DNA from: Novipirellula artificiosorum
GTDB taxonomy: Bacteria > Planctomycetota > Planctomycetia > Pirellulales > Pirellulaceae
Length of the DNA stretch: 64,000 bases
Direction: 5' to 3'
Assembly: GCF_007860135.1 (NCBI RefSeq)
Contig: NZ_SJPV01000004.1
Span: 124,001 to 188,000, forward strand
Positions 1 to 7,289 of this stretch are shown here, piece after piece; position 1 is the first letter of the stretch, and every line of letters starts with the position of its first letter. Position numbers and translations under genes: made by a program. The notes beneath the pieces are model-generated. The model saw nothing but the letters and a program-made list of their open reading frames with translations, searched no databases and was not told the origin of the DNA.

Positions 1-1063
1 CAGGAATCACATTCGGCCAGCGCACCACGAAGGGCACCTTGAAGCCACCTTCCCAGATCGTGTGCTTGTCTCCTTTAAGGGCCCCGTTGTTTTTGAAGCC
101 CTTGTCACGCGCCTGCTGCTCCTCAATTTGACCGGTGTCACCACCATTGTCGCTGGTGAAGATCACGATGGTTTCATCCAACACGCCGTTGTAGGCCAAC
201 GCGTCTAGCACTTCCCCAACGCTGTGATCCACGTCGTGGATGTAGTCTCCGTACGCTCCCACGCCGCTGCTTCCTCTCCATTTTTCGCTGGGCGCAATTG
301 GGTTGTGCACGGCAACTGGAGCAAAATACAGAAAGAACGGCTGCTCAGGATTCTGTCGCACGGCTTTCGCAATCCAGTTTTGGGCGTTGTCCGACAAGTC
401 TTGATTCACCTTTGTGGTCACACGCTGCGGCGCGTCATATCCATGATACGGCTGTCCCTTGTACGAACTTCTTCCGTAGGGACTCTTCCCCTTGGAACGC
501 AGTCCCCAAATGGTTTCGTTTTCGACATAGACCTTGGGTAACCAATCAATATTGTTGGGGACGCCGAAATGGTAATCGAACCCCAAGGAGCGAGGGCCGG
601 GGGCCAGTGGCTGGGCGGACAGATCCTCGACAATGTCCAGCGTCGTATAACCGAGATGCCATTTTCCGACCTGGGCAGTTTGATACCCATGCTCCTTCAA
701 ATACTTCGGTAGCGTCAACAGCTCCGGCTCGATCAACAGCGGACCTTCCGGTGGACTTAACACGCCATGTTTCAAACGGCCTCGCCAAGCATAACGTCCA
801 GTCAACAATGCATAGCGAGTCGGGCTACAAACGGAACCAGGAGTGTTTGCATCAAGAAACTTCATGCCCTCCTTCGCAAGGCGGTCGATGTTGGGCGTGC
901 GAATGTGTTGGACGTCCGCACCGTAACAATTCACGCTGCCATAGCCCAAGTCATCCGCAAGGATGACGACGATGTTGGGCGTTTCCTGTGCCGCGTTCAA
1001 ACCGGAACTGAAGACCAAGAGTCCAACGAGACTCAGAGCATGTGTGAAGATTATTCTGTTCAT
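1..1063 (-). CDS. Type I sulfatase, 3' end outside window
   Basis: This is a secreted S1-family arylsulfatase that would hydrolyse sulfate esters on a polysaccharide or sugar. The first 354 residues are present and the frame is still open at base 1. It begins with a signal peptide (MNRIIFTHALSLVGLLVF, cleavage near residue 25). The metal-binding Asp pair is at 37-38 (ILADDLGYG). The CSPTR signature has Cys79, the residue converted to formylglycine, and is followed by LLTGRY. GKWHLG and TSDNGG motifs follow at the expected distances. It lies 20 bases downstream of the next sulfatase on the same strand, so the two and the enolase-family gene form one transcription unit. The substrate cannot be read from sequence. 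Confidence 0.93.
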   Translation of the reverse strand, partial: MNRIIFTHALSLVGLLVFSSGLNAAQETPNIVVILADDLGYGSVNCYGADVQHIRTPNIDRLAKEGMKFLDANTPGSVCSPTRYALLTGRYAWRGRLKHGVLSPPEGPLLIEPELLTLPKYLKEHGYQTAQVGKWHLGYTTLDIVEDLSAQPLAPGPRSLGFDYHFGVPNNIDWLPKVYVENETIWGLRSKGKSPYGRSSYKGQPYHGYDAPQRVTTKVNQDLSDNAQNWIAKAVRQNPEQPFFLYFAPVAVHNPIAPSEKWRGSSGVGAYGDYIHDVDHSVGEVLDALAYNGVLDETIVIFTSDNGGDTGQIEEQQARDKGFKNNGALKGDKHTIWEGGFKVPFVVRWPNVIP

Positions 1064-1083
1064 TTGAGATCTCGTTATTGTGT

Positions 1084-2529
1084 TTAGTTTGAGTTGCCTT
1101 GTTCGATCATTTCCCGTTGGAAGCGAATCGCCATTCCTCGCAATTTCGTTTTGATTTCCCAGCTGTTCAGCGGATGGCTTTCTCCTGGATCCTTTTCCAG
1201 GTCATACAGTGTTAACGAGGGATTGAGGGCCAGTTTCCATTTTCCGCTGCGGACAGCCGCCAGCGCTCCGTGGCTCCCGTGATAGAAGAACGCATTCAGA
1301 TATTCCTGCCTCGTAAAAATGCGCTCCCATTCGAGGTCCTGATGGAACTCACGGCGCAAAGGGACCTCGGCATTCAGGGATACTTTTTGATTGAATTCCG
1401 GGATGGTGTCGGTTTCTCCTAACAGAAGAGCACTTAGGTCTCTTCCATCCAACACCAACTCTTTTGGAATTGAAATCCCAGCGAGAGAAGCCAGCGTTGG
1501 ATACCAGTCCATCGCGTGAGCGACGACAGTGGACTCATGCCCTTCACGAATCCCTGGTCCGTAGGCGATACAGGGAACTCGCAGCCCGCCTTCGAACGTC
1601 GTCAATTTTGATCCTCGAATCGGCTGCTGCTGATTGCGACCGGGACCGCGTCCATTGTCCGATACGTACATGACCAAGGTTTCGTCAGCAATTCCAAGTC
1701 GCTCGAGGGCGTCAACAAGACGGCCCGTATAGAAATCAAGTTCTTGGATGACATCGCCGTACAGGCCCCAGTTGGAACTGCCATCAAACTTAGGACTGAC
1801 TCCAAGAGGTTCATGCAGCATCGTGTGAGGAAGGTAGAGAAAAAAAGGCTCTGAGGATCCCGTCTCATGTCTTGAAGCGACTCGTTCTTCAATCCAACCG
1901 ATGGCTTCTTCCGTGTACAGTTTTATCAACTTGCCGGGATCAACATTTCGGTCGACGACCTCTCCATTTCGTAGCAAGGGGACACCACCTTGGTCCTCAA
2001 AGTGAGCCACTTCGTAGGAATCCAAATTGTGCAAGATTCCAAAATAGTGGTCAAATCCTTGATTGGCGGGAAGGTACGGTTCGCTAAATCCCAAATGCCA
2101 TTTTCCGATACACGCTGTGGCATATCCTTCGCTTTTGAACAACTCAGCAAGGGTCGTTTGAGATGGCGGGATCCCAGTGCCTGAGTCCGGGCGATGCACC
2201 CAAACTTCATTCCCGGTCCTACGCGGATAACATCCCGTCAGCAACCCAGTTCGCGAGGGACTGCAAATGGGGGCAGCAGCGTAATAGTCGGTAAACCGAA
2301 CACCATTCTGTGCCAATGTGTCGATTCGTGGTGTTTCGACCTCGGTCGCTCCGTAGCAACCGAGGTCGTAGTATCCCTGATCATCGACGAAGATGAAGAC
2401 AATATTTAGACGAGGGGGCTTCTGCTTAACCGTTTCCGCGGTCGCTGCTTCGAGCGAACTGACGTGGATCAGAGAGGCTAACGCCAAAAGCCAAATCATT
2501 TTCCCTGCAGAACTGTGTCGAATTCCCAT
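1084..2529 (-). CDS. Type I sulfatase
   Basis: A complete S1 sulfatase of 481 residues. Metal ligands are seen in FVDDQGYYD (near residue 49) and the active-site signature is CSPSR with Cys89, followed by TGLLTG. GKWHLG, SDNGRG and a C-terminal LYDLEKDPGE motif complete the family pattern. The ATG at 2529 is chosen over an in-frame ATG at 2565 because AAGGAG lies just upstream of it and it puts a hydrophobic signal segment (MIWLLALASLIHVSS) near the N-terminus. It is 38 bases downstream of the enolase-superfamily gene and 20 bases upstream of the next sulfatase, which suggests co-transcription. The role is probably desulfation of the sugar that the neighbouring catabolic genes handle. Confidence 0.93.
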   Translation of the reverse strand: MGIRHSSAGKMIWLLALASLIHVSSLEAATAETVKQKPPRLNIVFIFVDDQGYYDLGCYGATEVETPRIDTLAQNGVRFTDYYAAAPICSPSRTGLLTGCYPRRTGNEVWVHRPDSGTGIPPSQTTLAELFKSEGYATACIGKWHLGFSEPYLPANQGFDHYFGILHNLDSYEVAHFEDQGGVPLLRNGEVVDRNVDPGKLIKLYTEEAIGWIEERVASRHETGSSEPFFLYLPHTMLHEPLGVSPKFDGSSNWGLYGDVIQELDFYTGRLVDALERLGIADETLVMYVSDNGRGPGRNQQQPIRGSKLTTFEGGLRVPCIAYGPGIREGHESTVVAHAMDWYPTLASLAGISIPKELVLDGRDLSALLLGETDTIPEFNQKVSLNAEVPLRREFHQDLEWERIFTRQEYLNAFFYHGSHGALAAVRSGKWKLALNPSLTLYDLEKDPGESHPLNSWEIKTKLRGMAIRFQREMIEQGNSN

Positions 2530-2567
2530 GTCCTTTATCTCCTTCACCTGGTCTACGAACTTCAAAC

Positions 2568-3671
2568 CTAAATCTTCAACTCTTGCCCTGCCTTAACCTG
2601 ATCCCAATCGATGTCGATTCCTAAACCCGGTTTGGTCGGGCCATGGACGTAGCCTTCACTATCAATGCGAAGGACATCCGTTGTTCCCACATCCCAGCAA
2701 CCGACTTCGCCATGGTGGATGGGGAATTCGAACAAGGCACAATTTTTGATGGCGAGGATGACGTGAAGATTCGCCACCTGGTACATGGTGCCTCCATACG
2801 CATGCGGTTCAAAATTCATTCCAAAACTCTCGCACAAATGAGCCACCTTCAACATCTCCGTGATGCCGCCTTGAATACCGCTGAGTGTCCTCAAGTAAGC
2901 GACGGCATTGCGACGCACGTATTCGGCAAATTGGTTTTTGTGGAGCAACTCCACGGTCAACGGAATGTCGAGCCTTTGCGAAAGGTACGCATACCCGTCC
3001 ACATCGTCTGGTGGCAAAGGGGCTTCGTACCAGAAGTAGTTGAGTCGCTCCAGCTCCCGCCCAACCTTGATTGCTTCATGGCGAGTGTGCGCAAACACCG
3101 CGTCATAGATCAGGTCCATGTCATCACCGACCTCTTCACGCAAGCGACCGCAAAGCTGAATGGGAATCGGGTGCAGCTTCAGCGCCGTGAAGCCCAGTTC
3201 TTTCATCTTCAGTCCGATTCGTATCACTTCGTCCTGATCGTGCTGAACATTGCCACTCGCATACGCCCGGACCTTATCGCGATAGCCTCCCAGCAGTTTG
3301 TAGATTGGCATCGATGCCGCCTTGCCAGCGATGTCCCAAAGGGCGATGTCCACCGCAGCTAGGGCAGGACCTTTTTGTCCGTACCAAAATGCCCCGAGTG
3401 TTTGCCAAATGCGTTCCCGATTGAGCGGGTCTTGGCCGATCAGGTGAGGCTTGAAGTGCCGCAGCACCTCCGCCAATGCGTGCGGTCGGCCGGTGGCGAC
3501 TTCCGACCACACGATGTAATGACCTTCGATGTCGGTGTCCGTCAGGATTCGCACCAGACTGTACTGAATTTTGCCCGCGGGGCCTGTGTCTTCGAAAAGG
3601 CCATCCAAGCTGGTCACGAGCGCCTCGGTCTCACGCCCCAGGACATGCAATTTGATATCCGTGATTTTCAC
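2568..3671 (-). CDS. Enolase-superfamily (mandelate racemase/MLE) sugar-acid enzyme
   Basis: A 367-residue member of the mandelate racemase/muconate lactonizing enzyme group, which abstracts a proton alpha to a carboxylate, usually in sugar-acid dehydration. The capping domain is followed by a barrel. Metal ligands appear as Asp190 (IYDAVF), Glu216 (WYEAP) and Glu241 (TVELL). A strand-2 Lys165 lies in LKLHP and a likely catalytic His290 in EPHAYGG. The Asp that usually partners this His, a few residues before GGIT, is not obvious here (TLSGIQGGIT), so the exact reaction is uncertain. GTG at 3671 is preferred because AAAGGG precedes it; the open frame reaches back to 3758. It diverges from a GntR regulator and leads the sulfatase operon. 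Confidence 0.85.
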   Translation of the reverse strand: MKITDIKLHVLGRETEALVTSLDGLFEDTGPAGKIQYSLVRILTDTDIEGHYIVWSEVATGRPHALAEVLRHFKPHLIGQDPLNRERIWQTLGAFWYGQKGPALAAVDIALWDIAGKAASMPIYKLLGGYRDKVRAYASGNVQHDQDEVIRIGLKMKELGFTALKLHPIPIQLCGRLREEVGDDMDLIYDAVFAHTRHEAIKVGRELERLNYFWYEAPLPPDDVDGYAYLSQRLDIPLTVELLHKNQFAEYVRRNAVAYLRTLSGIQGGITEMLKVAHLCESFGMNFEPHAYGGTMYQVANLHVILAIKNCALFEFPIHHGEVGCWDVGTTDVLRIDSEGYVHGPTKPGLGIDIDWDQVKAGQELKI

Positions 3672-3766
3672 GATTTCACTACCCTTTTGTTTGATTGTCG
3701 TTCCCCGAAAGTTGCGGCCCTTGTTCGGCTGCACATAAATTACAAGAAAACTTGCCAACAGTCTAC

Positions 3767-3784
3767 TTGTGAACGTGTTAACAA
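3767..3784. promoter_or_regulatory. Candidate GntR operator in divergent intergenic region
   Basis: An 18-base imperfect palindrome, TTGTGAACGTGTTAACAA, matches its reverse complement at 14 of 18 positions. It lies in the 344-base gap (3672-4015) between the divergent enolase-family gene and the GntR gene. FCD-type GntR proteins bind short palindromes of the TNGTNNNACNA type, so this is a plausible autoregulatory operator controlling both arms. I see nothing else in this gap. Confidence 0.35.
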
Positions 3785-4015
3785 TAGAAGATCATGAGAA
3801 TATCGGGAAAGGTCAAGTCAGCAAGGACTCGAGAGTCGCTTCTGCGGTGTGTTCGGGGAGCAGGCGACGACCCATTCCGTTCGCCCGACCGGGCAACGTT
3901 GAAAAGTGTTCCATAGCGAACTCGTCACGATTTTCGGGCGCGACGGGGTTAATACGAAAGTCTCGACGGCTTCTGCTAAGCAAAAAGGGACAACACCACG
4001 AGAGGAAATAACCGA

Positions 4016-4621
4016 GTGACCAGAATTCAAAGCCTTCGACTTCGTGATCAGATCGTCGACCGCCTGCGAGAAGAGATTGTCTGCGGCAAGTTAAGTGAAG
4101 GCACACCGCTACGAGAGTTGCCGCTGGCGAAGAGATTTGATGTTAGCCGTGGCCCCATCCGTGACGCCATCCTGCAATTGGCCAGCGAGGGGCTGGTGGA
4201 GGATAGGCCCAATCGAGGAGCGAGGGTGGGTCGTGTGTGGGATGAAAGCACGCGTCCGGCCATGGTCAAAGTGCGTCGGGATATCGAGGTGTTGGCGCTT
4301 CGACAATTGATGTCACAGGAACATGAAATTGATCTGTCGCCGCTTCGAGAGAACTTGCGGCATTTTGAGTTGGCTTGCCGCGACGAAGATCTGTCGGCAG
4401 TGGTCCGGCTGGACATGAGTTTTCACCGGCTCCTTTTGACTCTCAGTGGGCATCCTGCTCTGGAATCCGTGTGGTTGCCATTGATGGGCGGCATGCGACT
4501 TCCCTACTCCAGGCATGAGTCGCTCATGGAGAGTCACGCCGAGCATCAACAGATCGTGAGCGCAATTCAAGATGGCCAGCTGCGAACGGCGCTGGCTGCG
4601 TTGAAAGCGAATATTCAATAG
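4016..4621 (+). CDS. GntR-family transcriptional regulator, FCD domain
   Basis: A 201-residue repressor or activator. The N-terminal winged helix (about residues 8-70) shows LRDQIVDRLREEIVCG, SRGPIRDAILQLASEGLV and the wing PNRGARV. The rest is an all-helical FCD-like ligand domain with VVRLDMSFHRLLL, where D-x-x-x-H residues usually bind a metal or carboxylate ligand. It starts with GTG at 4016 behind AGAGGAAA. It heads the plus-strand series of aldehyde dehydrogenase, transporter and propeller, and faces the enolase-family operon. It probably senses the sugar acid or an intermediate. The protein is slightly shorter than typical FCD regulators (about 220-240 residues). Confidence 0.88.
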   Translation: MTRIQSLRLRDQIVDRLREEIVCGKLSEGTPLRELPLAKRFDVSRGPIRDAILQLASEGLVEDRPNRGARVGRVWDESTRPAMVKVRRDIEVLALRQLMSQEHEIDLSPLRENLRHFELACRDEDLSAVVRLDMSFHRLLLTLSGHPALESVWLPLMGGMRLPYSRHESLMESHAEHQQIVSAIQDGQLRTALAALKANIQ

Positions 4622-4628
4622 TTTTGTT

Positions 4629-4674
4629 GGCCAGGTGAAGTCTGGCGCAACATCCCGCCAGCTTTCGCCTGGCC
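4629..4674. repeat. Intergenic imperfect palindrome
   Basis: Two 19-base arms (4629-4647 and 4656-4674) are imperfect inverted repeats of each other with three mismatches and an 8-base loop, bounded by GGCCAGG and CCTGGCC. The sequence CCTGGCCTACC recurs at about 7252, after the transporter gene, so this may belong to a family of intergenic palindromes. It could fold in the mRNA between the regulator and the dehydrogenase. No T-run follows, so it is not a classic terminator. Confidence 0.5.
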
Positions 4675-4703
4675 TACCAGTTTTCTCCTAAAGGAAACGA
4701 GAA

Positions 4704-6179
4704 ATGCAGCTCCCAAATACACCGCGAGAGTTCCAGTTGTGGGTCGACGGTCAGTCTGTCCGCAGCAGCGAAGGCGATTGGATTGAGCGAGAAAGCCCGG
4801 GGCACGGGGTTCCCGTAACGCGAGTGCCGGCGGGCACTGCAGCCGACGTGGATCGAGCGGTCGCGGCGGCACGCGTTGCGTTTGAAAAAGGTACCTGGCC
4901 GTGGACGATGGGATCCCAGCGGGCGACCGTCTTAACGGACGTGGCGCGACGAGTGCGTAACGCCTCGGACGAGTTGGCTTATTGGGAAACGCTGGAAAGC
5001 GGGAAGCCGATTTCCCAGTCGCGGGCCGAAGTCGAGTGGACAGCCGGCTTGTGGGAGTATGCGGCCGCCTTAAGTCGAAATCTACATGGTGATAGCTGCA
5101 ATACATTGGGCGAAGGAACGCTTGCCATGACCTTGCGTGATCCGATTGGCGTCGTCGGCCTGATCACCCCTTGGAACTTCCCAATGTTGATTATCAGCCA
5201 GAAGTTACCCTTTGCGCTAGCAGCCGGCTGTACCTGCGTGATCAAACCCAGCGAAATGACTTCGGCGACCACGTTGCTGTTGGCAGAGATCTGTGCTGAG
5301 GCAGGTGTGCCAGGCGGCGTCATCAACGTCGTCACGGGTTACGGCGATCCGGTGGGCCGCTGCATCGCAGAGCATGACGACATCGACATGGTTTCGTTTA
5401 CCGGTTCGACAGCCGTCGGCAAGGCGATCGCCCGATCCGCGGCCGGCAATCTAAAGAAAGTATCACTGGAGCTGGGAGGCAAGAATCCTCTGATTGTGAT
5501 GGACGACGCCGATCTTGATGCGGCGGTCGATGCCGGTCGACTGGGCGCATTCTTCAACATGGGCGAGTGCTGTAACGCCAGCAGCCGGATTCTGGTCCAA
5601 GAAGGTATCGCTGACGAATTTTCCCGGCGGATGACCGCTTTTGCCGCTGAATTGAAGGTTGGTGACCCGCTGGCAGAAGACTCAAAGCTGGGGGCGATCA
5701 TCAATGGAACACAGGAACAGAAAATCCTGAGCTACATCCAGGCTGGGAAGGCCGCCGGCACGACGGTCTGTATGGGCGGTGGCAAAATGGCAACCAAGAC
5801 CGGACGGTTTCTCGAAGTGACCGTGCTCGATCATGTTCCAGCAGATTCCTCTGTCGCGAAGGAGGAAGTGTTTGGTCCGGTTCTTTCCATCATCCGCTTC
5901 AAGACTCTGGATGAAGCGATCGCCATCGCCAACGGAACAGACTACGGACTATCGGCTGGCGTCTTCACCAACGACTACAACCAAGCGATGAAAGCGTCAC
6001 GCAGTTTGCGGGCGGGAACCGTTTGGGTGAACACTTGGTTGGAAGGCCATGCCGAGTTGTCGTTTGGCGGCTACCAGCAGAGCGGTCTCGGTCGTGAGCT
6101 GGGAAGGAAGGCCGTCGAGGAATACACCGAAGAGAAGAGCGTGTTGCTCAGTCTCGGGAAACGCCAACCCTGGTGGTGA
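4704..6179 (+). CDS. NAD(P)-dependent aldehyde dehydrogenase
   Basis: A 491-residue member of the ALDH superfamily, oxidising an aldehyde to the acid with NAD(P)+. The oxyanion Asn158 is in PWNFP, the nucleotide-binding turn is in FTGSTAVGK, and the general base Glu256 is in LELGGKNP. The catalytic Cys290 is in GECCNASSR, a slightly unusual GE-C-C form of the GQxC signature. EEVFGPV and the C-terminal GGYQQSGLGRELG are intact. It starts at ATG 4704 behind AAAGGA. It follows the GntR gene and precedes a sugar transporter, so its substrate is probably a sugar-derived aldehyde such as a semialdehyde or lactaldehyde-type product of the same pathway. Betaine-aldehyde-like enzymes are the nearest look-alikes. 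Confidence 0.93.
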   Translation: MQLPNTPREFQLWVDGQSVRSSEGDWIERESPGHGVPVTRVPAGTAADVDRAVAAARVAFEKGTWPWTMGSQRATVLTDVARRVRNASDELAYWETLESGKPISQSRAEVEWTAGLWEYAAALSRNLHGDSCNTLGEGTLAMTLRDPIGVVGLITPWNFPMLIISQKLPFALAAGCTCVIKPSEMTSATTLLLAEICAEAGVPGGVINVVTGYGDPVGRCIAEHDDIDMVSFTGSTAVGKAIARSAAGNLKKVSLELGGKNPLIVMDDADLDAAVDAGRLGAFFNMGECCNASSRILVQEGIADEFSRRMTAFAAELKVGDPLAEDSKLGAIINGTQEQKILSYIQAGKAAGTTVCMGGGKMATKTGRFLEVTVLDHVPADSSVAKEEVFGPVLSIIRFKTLDEAIAIANGTDYGLSAGVFTNDYNQAMKASRSLRAGTVWVNTWLEGHAELSFGGYQQSGLGRELGRKAVEEYTEEKSVLLSLGKRQPWW

Positions 6180-6210
6180 TAGGAACGATATCTTCAAGTC
6201 GCGTAGGGGC

Positions 6211-6248
6211 GGTTCCTACCGGCCAACCACCCGCGGCCGGCGGGAACC
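6211..6248. repeat. GC-rich intergenic inverted repeat
   Basis: Arms GGTTCCTACCGGCC (6211-6224) and GGCCGGCGGGAACC (6235-6248) pair with two mismatches across a 10-base loop. It lies between the dehydrogenase and transporter genes and may modulate expression within the operon. No T-run is present. Confidence 0.45.
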
Positions 6249-6282
6249 GGCCCTGCCTTTTGTCTTAAGAGAGTGAAGCACA

Positions 6283-7239
6283 ATGGATACAGTAGGAATC
6301 ATCTACGCAATCATTACGGTCATGGCATGGGGGTCATGGCTGGTGCCCTCCCAGAACGTCAAGTTCCCCAACGAGCAGGCCAAAACTTTTTTTGTCGCTC
6401 TCTGTACGACCGTGGTTACCGTGATCATTGTGTTGGCTCGCGGCGAACTTGGGCAGCTCTCCTCCGCCGGGTCTTGGATTCCCGTGGTGGGTGGTCTGAT
6501 CTGGTCGGTGAGCGCTTACTGCGCCTTTGTGGCCTGCAATCACATCGGCATCGCCAAGGCGTTTGGCATCTGGGCACCGCTCAACATCATTGTTTCTTTC
6601 ATCTGGAGCCTGACCCTGTTCGGCCAGTTCCGTGACAGCTCGCTACTGATCGGCCTGTTGGCGCTGCAGTCCGTTGCTCTGGTAACGGTCGGTATTCTGA
6701 TGATTCTTTTCTCAGGTGGAGATGAGACGGACAAGACTGGCAAGTCGACGACGCTGGGGTTATTGGGCGCGGTTGGGGCCGGAATCCTTTGGGGGACCTA
6801 CTATATTCCATCCGCGTATCTTTCCCGCACCATCGAGGGAGCGTCGGAAGTTTCCGCCTGGGCTTCGGTGTTGCCGCTGGCCGTTGGGATGCTGATCGGT
6901 ACCTCAGTGATGGTTGCGATCACTCGCAAGGCCCCGAAGCTGGAAAGCCGACTGGACTATTTTCGCGCGCTATCTTCGGGTGGATTGTGGGCGCTGGGAA
7001 ATTTCGGAATGCTGTTGACCGTCAACGCGATCGGTCCCGGCCCAGGCTACACCATCGCTTCGCTCTGCGTCGTCGTCAACGCACTCTGGGGCGTGTTCTA
7101 TTTCAAGGATCCCGCTCCGAAAACGAGAGCTGCCTTGCTGACCATCATCGGAGTGCTGATTGCAACACTTGCCGGTTTGGTGCTTGGCAATCTTGAGCTG
7201 CTGGATTCGATGTATGAGATCACGCGAGTCGGACAATAG
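6283..7239 (+). CDS. DMT-superfamily sugar transporter (RhaT/GRP-like)
   Basis: A 318-residue inner-membrane protein with about ten hydrophobic helices in two half-repeats, starting MDTVGIIYAIITVMAWGSW. The tryptophan-glycine pattern AWGSW near the start, and its echo GILWGTYYIPS at about residue 167, are typical of the RhaT/GRP branch of the drug/metabolite transporter superfamily, which imports sugars with protons. It sits directly after the aldehyde dehydrogenase and is probably the uptake step for that pathway. A GAGAG element lies 9 bases before the ATG. The substrate could be L-rhamnose, L-fucose or a related sugar; the sequence alone does not decide. Confidence 0.82.
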   Translation: MDTVGIIYAIITVMAWGSWLVPSQNVKFPNEQAKTFFVALCTTVVTVIIVLARGELGQLSSAGSWIPVVGGLIWSVSAYCAFVACNHIGIAKAFGIWAPLNIIVSFIWSLTLFGQFRDSSLLIGLLALQSVALVTVGILMILFSGGDETDKTGKSTTLGLLGAVGAGILWGTYYIPSAYLSRTIEGASEVSAWASVLPLAVGMLIGTSVMVAITRKAPKLESRLDYFRALSSGGLWALGNFGMLLTVNAIGPGPGYTIASLCVVVNALWGVFYFKDPAPKTRAALLTIIGVLIATLAGLVLGNLELLDSMYEITRVGQ

Positions 7240-7289
7240 AACTGTAATCACCTGGCCTACCGAAGAAAACAATCACTGCGAGGGTCCTC

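Noticed and set aside
2643..3362. A 239-codon plus-strand open frame
   Set aside because: It is antisense to the enolase-family gene, which has clear active-site motifs.
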